Source: Planctomyces sp. SH-PL62 (GTDB lineage Bacteria; Planctomycetota; Planctomycetia; Planctomycetales; Planctomycetaceae). From it: a DNA stretch of 36,238 bases. The notes under the pieces were generated by a model. That model had not been told where the DNA came from and searched no databases. It worked only from the letters and a program-made list of their open reading frames with translations. The DNA lies in contig CAMDDX010000030.1 in assembly GCA_945893075.1 (NCBI GenBank), positions 1-36,238 on the forward strand. The letters run 5' to 3'. This document shows, piece by piece, positions 27,242 through 35,558 of the stretch (the first letter of the stretch is position 1; each line of letters starts with the position of its first letter). The position numbers and the translations under genes were made by a program.

Positions 27242-27334
27242 TCCTCTCTCAGAGTCCGCCTCTTGTAGATCGACGGATCAAGCGTAGACTTTTCCGCGAT
27301 CATCGTCCAAGCGGTCAGTTGATTTCATCGCCAG

Positions 27335-27371
27335 CGACCTGTCGTCGGTGGTTTCCGCGCTTCTGCATGAC
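27335..27371. repeat. Dispersed repeat block, copy B (33/37 identical to 10951-10987)
   Basis: CGACCTGTCGTCGGTGGTTTCCGCGCTTCTGCATGAC. Confidence 0.85.
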
Positions 27372-27389
27372 CTGTGAGGCAGTTTCAAC

Positions 27390-29426
27390 GTGGATTCGAT
27401 TTTGGCGTACATCGGGCCGGGAGCCGGGCTGAGCTTGGTCGGCTCGTTCCTGGTGCTGCTGTCGGCTGGATTGATGTTGGTGTTCTCGCTGCTGACGCTG
27501 CCGATCCGGTTGACCGTGTATTGGTTTCGTCGCCGAGCGGCTGGGCTGCGCGGTCCAATTCCGCAAGTGGTCGTCGTCGGGTTGGATGGACTCGATCCGA
27601 CGCGCGTGAGACGGCTCATCGAACAGGGACGCTTGCCGCATCTGAAACAACTGGCGGACGACGGCACGTTTTGCGATCTGCGGACGACGCTGCCACCTAT
27701 TTCGCCGGTGGCTTGGTCGTCGTTTCAGACGGGAGTCAATCCGGGCAAGCACAACATCTTCGACTTCTTGAATCGCGATCTGCGGACCTATCTGCCGGAG
27801 TTGTCCTCCGTCCGCGTGACAGCGCCGTCGCAGTCACCGCGCTGGCGGCGCTGGTTGAATCGCTCACAAGTGAAACTGCTGCGTAAGAGTCAGCCGTTTT
27901 GGAAGCTGCTGGGGAACTGCGGAATCTTCAGCACGGTATTGCGAGTGCCGATCTCGTTTCCTCCGGAGAGATTCTTCGGGCTGTCGTTGTCGGCGATGTG
28001 TACTCCCGACTTGCGCGGCACGCAGGGAGAGTTCACGCTCTTCACGACCGATCCGGCCGAGGCCGAAGCACTGACGGGCGGCCGGCGCGAACTGCTCGAA
28101 CGCCGTGGCCAGCAGCTTGAGGCGTGGCTGGTGGGACCGCCGCATCCAAAGACCGGCGAACCGCTGCGCACGCGAATCTGTCTGCATCCCGCGCGGGGCG
28201 AGATGACGGTGCGCATCGGTCGCGAAACTCTGCAACTCCGTTTGCACGAATCGACCGGTTGGGTCTCGGTCGCGTTTCGGATTGGCTGGTGGAATCAGGT
28301 GCGCGGTCTATGTCAGTTTCGTTTGGAAGCCTTGCAGCCGCAGGTGCGGCTGTATGTCTCGCCGATTCATCTCGATCCTGAGCGGCCGGCGATGACGATC
28401 TCGTACCCATCGTACTACGCGATCTACTTGGCCAAGCTACACGGAGCATTCGCGACCGCCGGACTCGCGGAAGACACGTGGGGTTTGAATTCCGGAGCCA
28501 TGACCGAAGCCGCGTTTTTGGATCAGGCGTATCGAATTCACGACGAGCGCGAGCGAATGTTGCTCGATGCGATGCAGCGGATGCGACGTGGGTTGACGGT
28601 GTGCGTCTTCGACGGACCCGATCGCATTCAGCACATGTTTTACCGACACGATCAAGCGGACCATCCGGCAAACGCGGGCCGTGACTGCCAACAACATGCC
28701 GGCGTCATCGACGACATGTATGCGAAGATGGACGGACTCGTCGGCCGTGTGGCGGCCGCTCTGCCGCGCGACGCGGTGTTGATGGTCATGTCCGATCACG
28801 GCTTTTGTGCGTTCCGTCGCGGAGTGAATCTCAACGCCTGGCTGCGTGCCGAGGGATTTCTTTCCGTCGATCCGGACACCGCCGCGGGTGAGTATTTCAA
28901 AGAAGTCGATTGGTCGAAGACGCGAGCGTATGCCTTCGGGCTGAGCGGGATTTATCTGAATCTGCGCGGACGAGAATCGAAGGGGATCGTGCCTCCCGAA
29001 CAAGCGGCGGCGTTGGTTCGCGAGATCGCCGACAAGCTTTCTGCTTGGACTGATTCGCAGGACGGTGCTCGGATTGTGCGCCGCGCGTACGTGGCTTCGG
29101 AAAACTATCACGGGCCGTATGCGGGGAATGGGCCGGACATCATCGTCGGCTATGAGCGTGGCTATCGAGCCTCGTGGGAGGGCGCGGTCGGGCGCGCGAC
29201 CGGACCGGCTCTGCACGACAACACGCGGTTGTGGAGCGGCGATCATTGCGTCGATCCGGAGCTTGTGCCGGGAGCGTTCTTCGTCAATCGCAAGTTGGAC
29301 TGTGACGGCCTGTCGATGCTCGACATCGCACCGACGATCTTACGAATCTTTGGCCTGTCCGCACCGAGTTACATGGACGGTGAAGTGCGAACTCTGGTGA
29401 CTCGTGCCACAAATCAGAAAGAATAG
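27390..29426 (+). CDS. Alkaline phosphatase superfamily protein (type I phosphodiesterase/nucleotide pyrophosphatase-like), membrane-anchored
   Basis: GTG start; N-terminal TM YIGPGAGLSLVGSFLVLLSAGLMLVFSLLTL; VVVVGLDGLDPTRVRRLIEQGRLPHLKQLADDG; PPISPVAWSSFQTGVNPGKHNIFDF; VMSDHGFCAF; SGDHCVDP. Confidence 0.88.
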   Translation: MDSILAYIGPGAGLSLVGSFLVLLSAGLMLVFSLLTLPIRLTVYWFRRRAAGLRGPIPQVVVVGLDGLDPTRVRRLIEQGRLPHLKQLADDGTFCDLRTTLPPISPVAWSSFQTGVNPGKHNIFDFLNRDLRTYLPELSSVRVTAPSQSPRWRRWLNRSQVKLLRKSQPFWKLLGNCGIFSTVLRVPISFPPERFFGLSLSAMCTPDLRGTQGEFTLFTTDPAEAEALTGGRRELLERRGQQLEAWLVGPPHPKTGEPLRTRICLHPARGEMTVRIGRETLQLRLHESTGWVSVAFRIGWWNQVRGLCQFRLEALQPQVRLYVSPIHLDPERPAMTISYPSYYAIYLAKLHGAFATAGLAEDTWGLNSGAMTEAAFLDQAYRIHDERERMLLDAMQRMRRGLTVCVFDGPDRIQHMFYRHDQADHPANAGRDCQQHAGVIDDMYAKMDGLVGRVAAALPRDAVLMVMSDHGFCAFRRGVNLNAWLRAEGFLSVDPDTAAGEYFKEVDWSKTRAYAFGLSGIYLNLRGRESKGIVPPEQAAALVREIADKLSAWTDSQDGARIVRRAYVASENYHGPYAGNGPDIIVGYERGYRASWEGAVGRATGPALHDNTRLWSGDHCVDPELVPGAFFVNRKLDCDGLSMLDIAPTILRIFGLSAPSYMDGEVRTLVTRATNQKE

Positions 29427-29439
29427 ATCATCGAACGTT

Positions 29440-29534
29440 TCCTTCCGTGTTTTTTCCGCGTCATCCGTGTCATCCGCGTTCTCTTTCGACAGTCGGATGA
29501 ATGAAAACACGGATTGCACGGAAGACACGGATCG
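29440..29534. repeat. Degenerate inverted/tandem 'ATCCGTGTC' repeat between the two phosphodiesterase-like genes
   Basis: TTCCGTGTTTTTTCCGCGTCATCCGTGTCATCCGCGTTC ... GAAAACACGGATTGCACGGAAGACACGGATC. Confidence 0.6.
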
Positions 29535-29561
29535 AACCCCAAGTGTTCAGAGATTTTGAAA

Positions 29562-31556
29562 ATGCTCAACACATCTCAAAAAGGCCCTCGAAATTTGTCG
29601 CGACGAGCATTCGTGACTTCTCTGGGAATGTTGGCAGTGAGCGCGGGTTGCCAGAAACCTCGCCACGCAGCGGGGCATGGTGAGTTGGACCGGATGATTG
29701 TGCTGGGCATCGACGGGATGGACCCGAAGTTGGTGCAGCAGTTTGTCGCGCAAGGTCGGTTGCCAAATTGTCGCCGCTTGATCGAGCGTGGGACGTTTCG
29801 GCCGTTGCAAACCAGCAATCCGCCGCAAAGTCCGGTGGCCTGGTCGAACTTCGTATCGGGGACGAATCCCGGCGGGCACGGCATCTTCGATTTCGTGGCG
29901 CGCGATCCGCAAACGATGCAGCTTTATCATTCGGTCGCGCGCAGCACCGGGACGCAGCGGTCGCTGACGTTCGGCTCGCGGCGATTGCCGTTGAGCAGTG
30001 CGGCACCGACAAACTTGCGGCGCGGACCGACGCTTTGGGAGACGCTCACGCAGCACGGTGTGGATTGCACGGTGTTTCGCATCCCGGCGAATTTTCCGCC
30101 GACGGCCAGCGAGGCGCGCACGCTGTCGGGCATGGGGACTCCCGATTTGTTGGGTGGCTACGGCAGCTTCAGTTTCTTCAGTGACGCCGACAAGACGCGC
30201 ACGAAGGACGTACCGGGCGGACGCATCGAGCGTGTGGACGTGTCTGACGGACAAGTGACCTGTCGGCTGCGCGGGCCGGTCAACGAGTTTCTGACGTCGC
30301 AGGATGTCGTCGAGGTGCCGATTCAAATTTCGGTCGATCCGCGTGACGCGGTCGCGAAGATCGTGATTCAAGACAAGACGCTGATCCTGCAACAGAACGA
30401 ATGGAGCGACTGGATCGTCGTTCGCTTTCGACTGGTTCCGTGGGCGGCCGAGGTGACCGGCATTTGCCGGCTCTACCTGCAAAGCGTCCGCGAGCCGTTC
30501 GCGTTGTATGTGACGCCGATCAACATCAACCCGGCCGATCCCAGCGTGCCGATTTCGACGCCGCCCGACTACTCGCGAGAACTCGTTCGCGATCTCGGTT
30601 ACTTCTACACGCAGGGAATCGTCGAAGACACGCAAGCCCTCTCGTCCGGCGTGCTGACGGCCGATGAGTACCGTCAGCAGGCGCTCTTCGTGCATGACGA
30701 GCGGCTCCGCTTCTACAAGCATGAGCTGGGGCGTTTTCGGCGCGGCTTCTTGTTCTTCTATTTCTCGACGTTGGATTTGAACTCGCACATGTTCTGGCGA
30801 GCGATCGACTCCGGGCATCCGCAGCATTCGACGGAGCTGGCTCGCGGTCATGGCGACTTCATCGCCACGTTGTATGACCGCGTCGATCAGGCGATCGGTC
30901 AGGCGCTGGAGCAACTCGATGAGCGAGACTCGTTGCTGGTGATTTCGGATCACGGCTTCACGTCGTTCCGGCGGCAGTTCAATCTCAACTCGTGGCTGTT
31001 GGACAACGGTTATTTGCGAACGCGCGGCCCGGCTCAGCGTGCCGGCTCGAGCGGGTTTGCCGATGTCGAATGGGGCCGCTCGCGAGCTTACGGCGTGGGT
31101 TTGAACGGACTCTATTTGAATCGTCAGAGCCGCGAGGCTGACGGAATCGTCCAGGCCGATGAGGCCGACCGGCTCGCGGACGAACTGATTCAGCAGTTGC
31201 AGGCGATCCGCGATCCCGAATCCGGGGCGCAGGTCATCGACCAAGTCGTCCGCGCGAACAAGGATTACTCCGGCCCGTATGTGGATGACGCTCCCGATTT
31301 GATCGTCGGCTATCGGCCGAACTATCGCGCGTCGTGGGACACCGTGCTGGGCGGGTTTCCGAGGCAACATCTGCTCGATAATCTGGACCCGTGGAGCGGC
31401 GATCATTGCGTCGCGCCGAGCTTTGTCCCCGGAGTCTTGCTGAGCAATCACACGCTGACGGCCGACAATCCTCGGCTGGAAGATCTCGCGCCGACGATCC
31501 TCGACCGCTTCGGTGCGGTGTCGCCAAAGGAGATGACGGGGCGAATTCTGAGTTAG
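29562..31556 (+). CDS. Alkaline phosphatase superfamily protein (paralogue of the upstream gene), Tat/lipoprotein-type leader
   Basis: NLSRRAFVTSLGMLAVSAGCQKP leader; MIVLGIDGMDPKLVQQFVAQGRLPNCRRLIERGTFRPLQTSNPPQSPVAWSNFVSGTNPGGHGIFDF; VISDHGFTSF; SGDHCVAP. Confidence 0.88.
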   Translation: MLNTSQKGPRNLSRRAFVTSLGMLAVSAGCQKPRHAAGHGELDRMIVLGIDGMDPKLVQQFVAQGRLPNCRRLIERGTFRPLQTSNPPQSPVAWSNFVSGTNPGGHGIFDFVARDPQTMQLYHSVARSTGTQRSLTFGSRRLPLSSAAPTNLRRGPTLWETLTQHGVDCTVFRIPANFPPTASEARTLSGMGTPDLLGGYGSFSFFSDADKTRTKDVPGGRIERVDVSDGQVTCRLRGPVNEFLTSQDVVEVPIQISVDPRDAVAKIVIQDKTLILQQNEWSDWIVVRFRLVPWAAEVTGICRLYLQSVREPFALYVTPININPADPSVPISTPPDYSRELVRDLGYFYTQGIVEDTQALSSGVLTADEYRQQALFVHDERLRFYKHELGRFRRGFLFFYFSTLDLNSHMFWRAIDSGHPQHSTELARGHGDFIATLYDRVDQAIGQALEQLDERDSLLVISDHGFTSFRRQFNLNSWLLDNGYLRTRGPAQRAGSSGFADVEWGRSRAYGVGLNGLYLNRQSREADGIVQADEADRLADELIQQLQAIRDPESGAQVIDQVVRANKDYSGPYVDDAPDLIVGYRPNYRASWDTVLGGFPRQHLLDNLDPWSGDHCVAPSFVPGVLLSNHTLTADNPRLEDLAPTILDRFGAVSPKEMTGRILS

Positions 31557-31652
31557 CCCGACGCCCCACCGGAGTGCTGCGGTCTGGTCTTCAAAATTCC
31601 TGACTCCAACGAATTTCATGTCCTCTGTGATTTAGGTGTTGTGTGCTTGAGG

Positions 31653-31847
31653 CCCAAAGGGCCATTACTCGAAAGCCCAGGGCGCAGCCCTGGGAATCGG
31701 TCCCCCAAAAAGTTCTTCAAGGCCCAACGGGCCGCGACTCGTTCTATCTATAATCCGCGAGTCGCGGCCCGTTGGGCCTTACCAATCGCCAAACATCGGC
31801 TGGCAACCCAGGCCTGCGGCCTGGGCTATCGAGTCGCGTACCTTTGG
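31653..31847. repeat. Nested composite palindrome: perfect inner 23-bp arms and degenerate outer arms
   Basis: Inner AAGGCCCAACGGGCCGCGACTCG (31719-31741) / exact reverse complement 31758-31780; outer CCAAAGG...ACTCGAAAGCCCAGGGCGCAGCCCTGGG versus CCCAGGCCTGCGGCCTGGGCTATCGAGT...CCTTTGG. Confidence 0.92.
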
Positions 31848-31869
31848 TGCTGGATCTCAGGAGTGTTCT

Positions 31870-32061
31870 GTGTTCGAGCCGAAGATCAAAATTGAGCGAG
31901 CGTTGTACGAGCGACTGACGCTGATCGCCGAGCAGGCCGGCTACAGTACCGTCGAAGAACTCGTACAACACGTTCTCGAAAAGACCGCCGCCGAATTGGA
32001 GACGGCTCAATCCGAAGCGGAAGTGCGCAAGCGAATGAAGGGGCTAGGCTACATCGAGTAA
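31870..32061 (+). CDS. 63-aa ribbon-helix-helix-like small protein
   Basis: GTG start; FEPKIKIERALYERLTLIAEQAGYSTVEELVQHVLEKTAAELETAQSEAEVRKRMKGLGYIE; ends 2 nt before the next gene. Confidence 0.7.
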   Translation: MFEPKIKIERALYERLTLIAEQAGYSTVEELVQHVLEKTAAELETAQSEAEVRKRMKGLGYIE

Positions 32062-32063
32062 TC

Positions 32064-32885
32064 ATGTCTTGGCTGAATCGAATCAGTAACGTGATCGGCG
32101 ATGCGATCATCGGCCCTTGGGTGTCGGTGACTGTCGCACTGGTGATTTCCGCCAGCGTTCTGGCCGCGGTGATCGTGGGACTGTTCCGACTCGTGGGACG
32201 TCCGCAGAGAATTCGTCGCGCCCGGAATCGGCTGCTGGCACGGACTCTCGAACTCTTGTTGTTTGGGCATGACGGACGAAGTTTGCTGACGGCGAGCGGT
32301 CGCATCCTGGTGGCCAACGGAAGCTATCTGTGGCAATTCCTGGTTCCGCTGTTCGTGACCACGATCCCCGTCACGCTGCTGCTGATTCAAGGAGCCGCCT
32401 GGTTCGCGCACCGACCGTATCGCGTCGGCGAGCCGATCATCATCGAAGTCAACCTGGCATCGGGCCGATCCGTTCTTGGCACGTCCGTGAGTTTGAACAC
32501 AGCCGAGTGCCTGACGCTGACAGCCGGGCCGGTTCGCGTTCCTGGCCACAATGAGCTGTGTTATCGCTTGGTCGGAACTCAGCCGGGTGACGGCTGGGTG
32601 GACCTGACCGTGGATGGCTACACGATCCGCAAGCCAGTGGCCATTGGCGAACGGCTCGAACGGTTGTCGAGTGAGCGAGCCCAAGGCGACAACGGGGGCT
32701 CACTGCTGCATCCCGGCGAAGAGCCGTTGTCCGCGGACAGTCCCATCGTGCGCGTCGCCACGCCGTATCCGCAGCGAACTTGGAACTGGGGCCTCTCGGA
32801 ATACGATGCGTGTCTCGTCGGTGTGGTTCTGACGTTGGTGCTCAGTCTGGTTTTCGCTCGCGTGTTTCGAGTCAGTCTCGTTTGA
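32064..32885 (+). CDS. Integral membrane protein with predicted extracytoplasmic beta domain
   Basis: Hydrophobic segments near aa 20-40, 95-115 and 250-270; intervening VGEPIIIEVNLASGRSVLGTSVSLNTAECLTLTAGP domain. Confidence 0.75.
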   Translation: MSWLNRISNVIGDAIIGPWVSVTVALVISASVLAAVIVGLFRLVGRPQRIRRARNRLLARTLELLLFGHDGRSLLTASGRILVANGSYLWQFLVPLFVTTIPVTLLLIQGAAWFAHRPYRVGEPIIIEVNLASGRSVLGTSVSLNTAECLTLTAGPVRVPGHNELCYRLVGTQPGDGWVDLTVDGYTIRKPVAIGERLERLSSERAQGDNGGSLLHPGEEPLSADSPIVRVATPYPQRTWNWGLSEYDACLVGVVLTLVLSLVFARVFRVSLV

Positions 32886-32890
32886 ATCCT

Positions 32891-32956
32891 GTAGCCACGC
32901 TCGCCAAGAGCGTGGGTTTTCCGCGAATCTCCCACGCTCTTGGCGAGCGTGGCTAC
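32891..32956. repeat. Perfect inverted repeat (26-bp arms, 14-nt loop)
   Basis: GTAGCCACGCTCGCCAAGAGCGTGGG (32891-32916) / CCCACGCTCTTGGCGAGCGTGGCTAC (32931-32956). Confidence 0.97.
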
Positions 32957-32976
32957 CAAAAGATCGAACCGGTTCC

Positions 32977-33537
32977 ATGATCACGATCGTCTCCGGCCTG
33001 CCCCGTTCGGGAACCTCGCTGCTGATGCAGATGCTGGATGCCGGCGGCTTCCCCGTCCTGTGTGATGACGAGCGGCGGGCCGACGAAGACAACCCGCGTG
33101 GCTACTTCGAGTACACGCCGGTGCGTCGCCTGGAACAAGACAATCGCTGGCTGGCGGACGCCGAAGGGAAGGCTCTGAAAGTGGTGTCGCCGTTGCTCTA
33201 TCACTTGCCCAAGGACTTCAAGTACTGCCTCATCTTCATTCAGCGACCGCTCGATGAAGTGCTGCGGTCGCAAGCGATGATGCTGAACCGCAATGGTCAG
33301 AATTCGGCCGGCGATGATCCCGCGCTGCAATTGCACTTTGAACGGCACCTTCGCGCGGTCGATGCGTGGGTCGAGCAGCACTCGAACATCTCCCGGCTGA
33401 CACTGGCCTACGCTGAGGTGATCGCCGATCCGCGGCGCACCGCCGAACGGCTGTCCGAATTCTTACGTACCGATTTGAACCTCGAGCGCATGGCGGGTAT
33501 TGTCGATCCCGCTCTTTATCGGCAGCGAACCGCATGA
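32977..33537 (+). CDS. Sulfotransferase-like P-loop protein
   Basis: ITIVSGLPRSGTSLLMQMLDAGGFPVL (PAPS-binding-like P-loop), YCLIFIQRPLDEVLRSQAMML, LTLAYAEVIADPRRTAERLSEFL. Confidence 0.85.
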   Translation: MITIVSGLPRSGTSLLMQMLDAGGFPVLCDDERRADEDNPRGYFEYTPVRRLEQDNRWLADAEGKALKVVSPLLYHLPKDFKYCLIFIQRPLDEVLRSQAMMLNRNGQNSAGDDPALQLHFERHLRAVDAWVEQHSNISRLTLAYAEVIADPRRTAERLSEFLRTDLNLERMAGIVDPALYRQRTA

Positions 33538-35537
33538 TGCCTACTCCATTTCGATCTGACTGCAACCAAACAAGGGTCGGGGCGACGAGGTCTCACTCTG
33601 CGCTCTTCGCGCCTCTGCGTTGCAATCTTGTCCGGTCAATCGGAGAGCAACGCAGAGGCGCGGAGAGCGCAGAGAGACGGACCCAGACCGCACACGCCAA
33701 CTCATTTTTCAGACTGCTGATCGTCTGGGGATTGATGTGGCTGTCGGGGTGCGGTCGGTCACCAACTTCACCGCCGGATCAGTTGCCGCCGATCGCCGCC
33801 GCGCCGGTCAAGAACGCACAGACCGACGTGGCCTACATCGGCACCGAGCGCTGTGCCGCCTGTCATCGCGCGGAAGAAGCCTCGTACCACCACACCGCGC
33901 ATTCGAAAGCTCTGGCGGAGATTGACCTCGACGCCGAACCACTTGACGGAGAATTTTTTGATCCCATTTCGCAGCGGCACTATCGCATTTACCGCCAAGA
34001 CGGTCGCCTGCGCCAAGAGGAATCCATCCGCACTTCCGCGGGAGCCCCACTCATTTTGTGCGACTTGCCGGTGAGATATGTCATCGGATCGGGGCGATTC
34101 TCACGCAGTTATCTCGTCGAACGCGACGGCTTCTTCTATGAGTCTCCCGCGACTTGGTACACCGATCCGAAGGCCTGGAAGCTGTCCCCCGGATATGAAA
34201 CGGGCAATCTAGGATTCCAGCGACCCGTCGAATTGCGCTGCCTGGTCTGTCACGCTGGGCGTGTGGAATCGCTGGATCACAGTCCCCAGCGCGTCGCGTT
34301 GTCCGCCTTGGCCATTGACTGTGAACGCTGTCATGGTCCCGGCGAGTTACACGCTCGCAAGTGGGAGGGTGTGGTCGCGCGGCAAGGGACCAGTTCCGGG
34401 CCGGACGAGACCATTTTCAATCCGGCCCAATTTGATCGCCAATTCGGTGAGGATGTGTGTGCTCAATGTCATTTGCACAGCGCCGCGACGGTCGAGTTGC
34501 GCGGTCGCAGCCTGCTCGATTTCCGACCGGGCCGCAAACTGTCGGATTATCTTGCGCACTACGCGCCACAATCGCCCAAAACGGACATGAAAGTCGTGGG
34601 GCACGTCGAACAGATGCGGCTCAGCCGCTGTTATCAAGCGGATGCGCGGCTGACCTGTCTGACTTGCCACGACCCGCATGCCGAGAAGGCCGTTTCGGAA
34701 ATGCCAGCGGTCTACCGCGAGAAATGCTTGCAGTGCCACACGGATCAGTCCTGCAAGGCGTCCTCGGCAGACCGCCGCGCGACAACGGTCCCAGACGATT
34801 GCATCCAGTGTCACATGCCGCGCGGCCCGACCGAGATTCCGCACTTCGCGTTCACTCACCACCGCATCGGCATTCACAAGACTGCTCCCGCCGCGGCGGC
34901 GACGGCGACGAAAGCGGACGCGGACGAATTGGTGCTCATTCCCGGCAGCCCCGCCGCGGCTCCGTTGGAGGAGCTGCGCAACCGGGGGCTGGGTTATTTG
35001 CAGTACTCCGATGCGACGGACCAGGCCTCTCGCATTCCCGAATACCGAGCGCAAGCTGAGCAACTGCTGCGGCAGTTCAAACGCGGGGGCGGGAAGGATT
35101 CCGAAGTCGATGCCGCGCTCGCGCGACTTCAGTGGGGTGTCGATTCGCAGCAAATGCTGCGTAGCGCTCAAGCCGTTGTCGTCGCCAAAGACAAGTCGCC
35201 GGAGGCTTGGGCGACCGCGTGCTTTACTCTGGGTGGAACCTACTATGAGCTGAATCGTCCGGCCGAAGCGCAGCCCTGGCTGGAACGCACCCTGACGTTG
35301 CGACCGACCGCCGAGGTTTATTACATGCTCAGCGACTGCTTGGACTTTGGTGGCGATCGGCCGGCCGCGATTCAAGCAGCGAGACGGGCTTGTGAACTGG
35401 CTCCGGATCGTCCACGTTACTGCGATCAGCTCATCCATTTGCTGACCAAGACGGGCGAGCTCGCCGAGGTCGAGACTCTGCGACCGCGACGGGACGAGTT
35501 GATCCAATACCGCCGCCGAGTCGATCCACCACGCTGA
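33534..35537 (+). CDS. Multiheme c-type cytochrome (7 CXXCH) with C-terminal TPR region, lipoprotein
   Basis: CAACH, CLVCH, CERCH, CAQCH, CLTCH, CLQCH, CIQCH; LLIVWGLMWLSGCGRS lipobox. Overlaps the upstream gene by 4 nt if the ATG at 33534 is used. Confidence 0.88.
   Translation: MMPTPFRSDCNQTRVGATRSHSALFAPLRCNLVRSIGEQRRGAESAERRTQTAHANSFFRLLIVWGLMWLSGCGRSPTSPPDQLPPIAAAPVKNAQTDVAYIGTERCAACHRAEEASYHHTAHSKALAEIDLDAEPLDGEFFDPISQRHYRIYRQDGRLRQEESIRTSAGAPLILCDLPVRYVIGSGRFSRSYLVERDGFFYESPATWYTDPKAWKLSPGYETGNLGFQRPVELRCLVCHAGRVESLDHSPQRVALSALAIDCERCHGPGELHARKWEGVVARQGTSSGPDETIFNPAQFDRQFGEDVCAQCHLHSAATVELRGRSLLDFRPGRKLSDYLAHYAPQSPKTDMKVVGHVEQMRLSRCYQADARLTCLTCHDPHAEKAVSEMPAVYREKCLQCHTDQSCKASSADRRATTVPDDCIQCHMPRGPTEIPHFAFTHHRIGIHKTAPAAAATATKADADELVLIPGSPAAAPLEELRNRGLGYLQYSDATDQASRIPEYRAQAEQLLRQFKRGGGKDSEVDAALARLQWGVDSQQMLRSAQAVVVAKDKSPEAWATACFTLGGTYYELNRPAEAQPWLERTLTLRPTAEVYYMLSDCLDFGGDRPAAIQAARRACELAPDRPRYCDQLIHLLTKTGELAEVETLRPRRDELIQYRRRVDPPR
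33590..33678. repeat. Inverted repeat (about 34-bp arms, 1 mismatch and 1 gap) in the 5' part of the cytochrome ORF
   Basis: GTCTCACTCTGCGCTCTTCGCGCCTCTGCGTTGC (33590-33623) / GCAACGCAGAGGCGCGGAGAGCGCAGAGAGAC (33647-33678). Confidence 0.93.
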
Positions 35538-35558
35538 GCCGTGAGGAACAATCGCGTC

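Noticed and set aside
29547-31619. 690-aa minus-strand ORF antisense to the second phosphodiesterase-like gene
   Set aside because: Arg/His/Gln-rich shadow ORF in GC-rich DNA; the sense strand carries clear catalytic motifs.
31640-31850. Possible tRNA or structured ncRNA gene from multiple hairpins
   Set aside because: No cloverleaf, T-loop or CCA features; the structure is explained by nested inverted repeats. A ncRNA remains possible only if transcription is shown.
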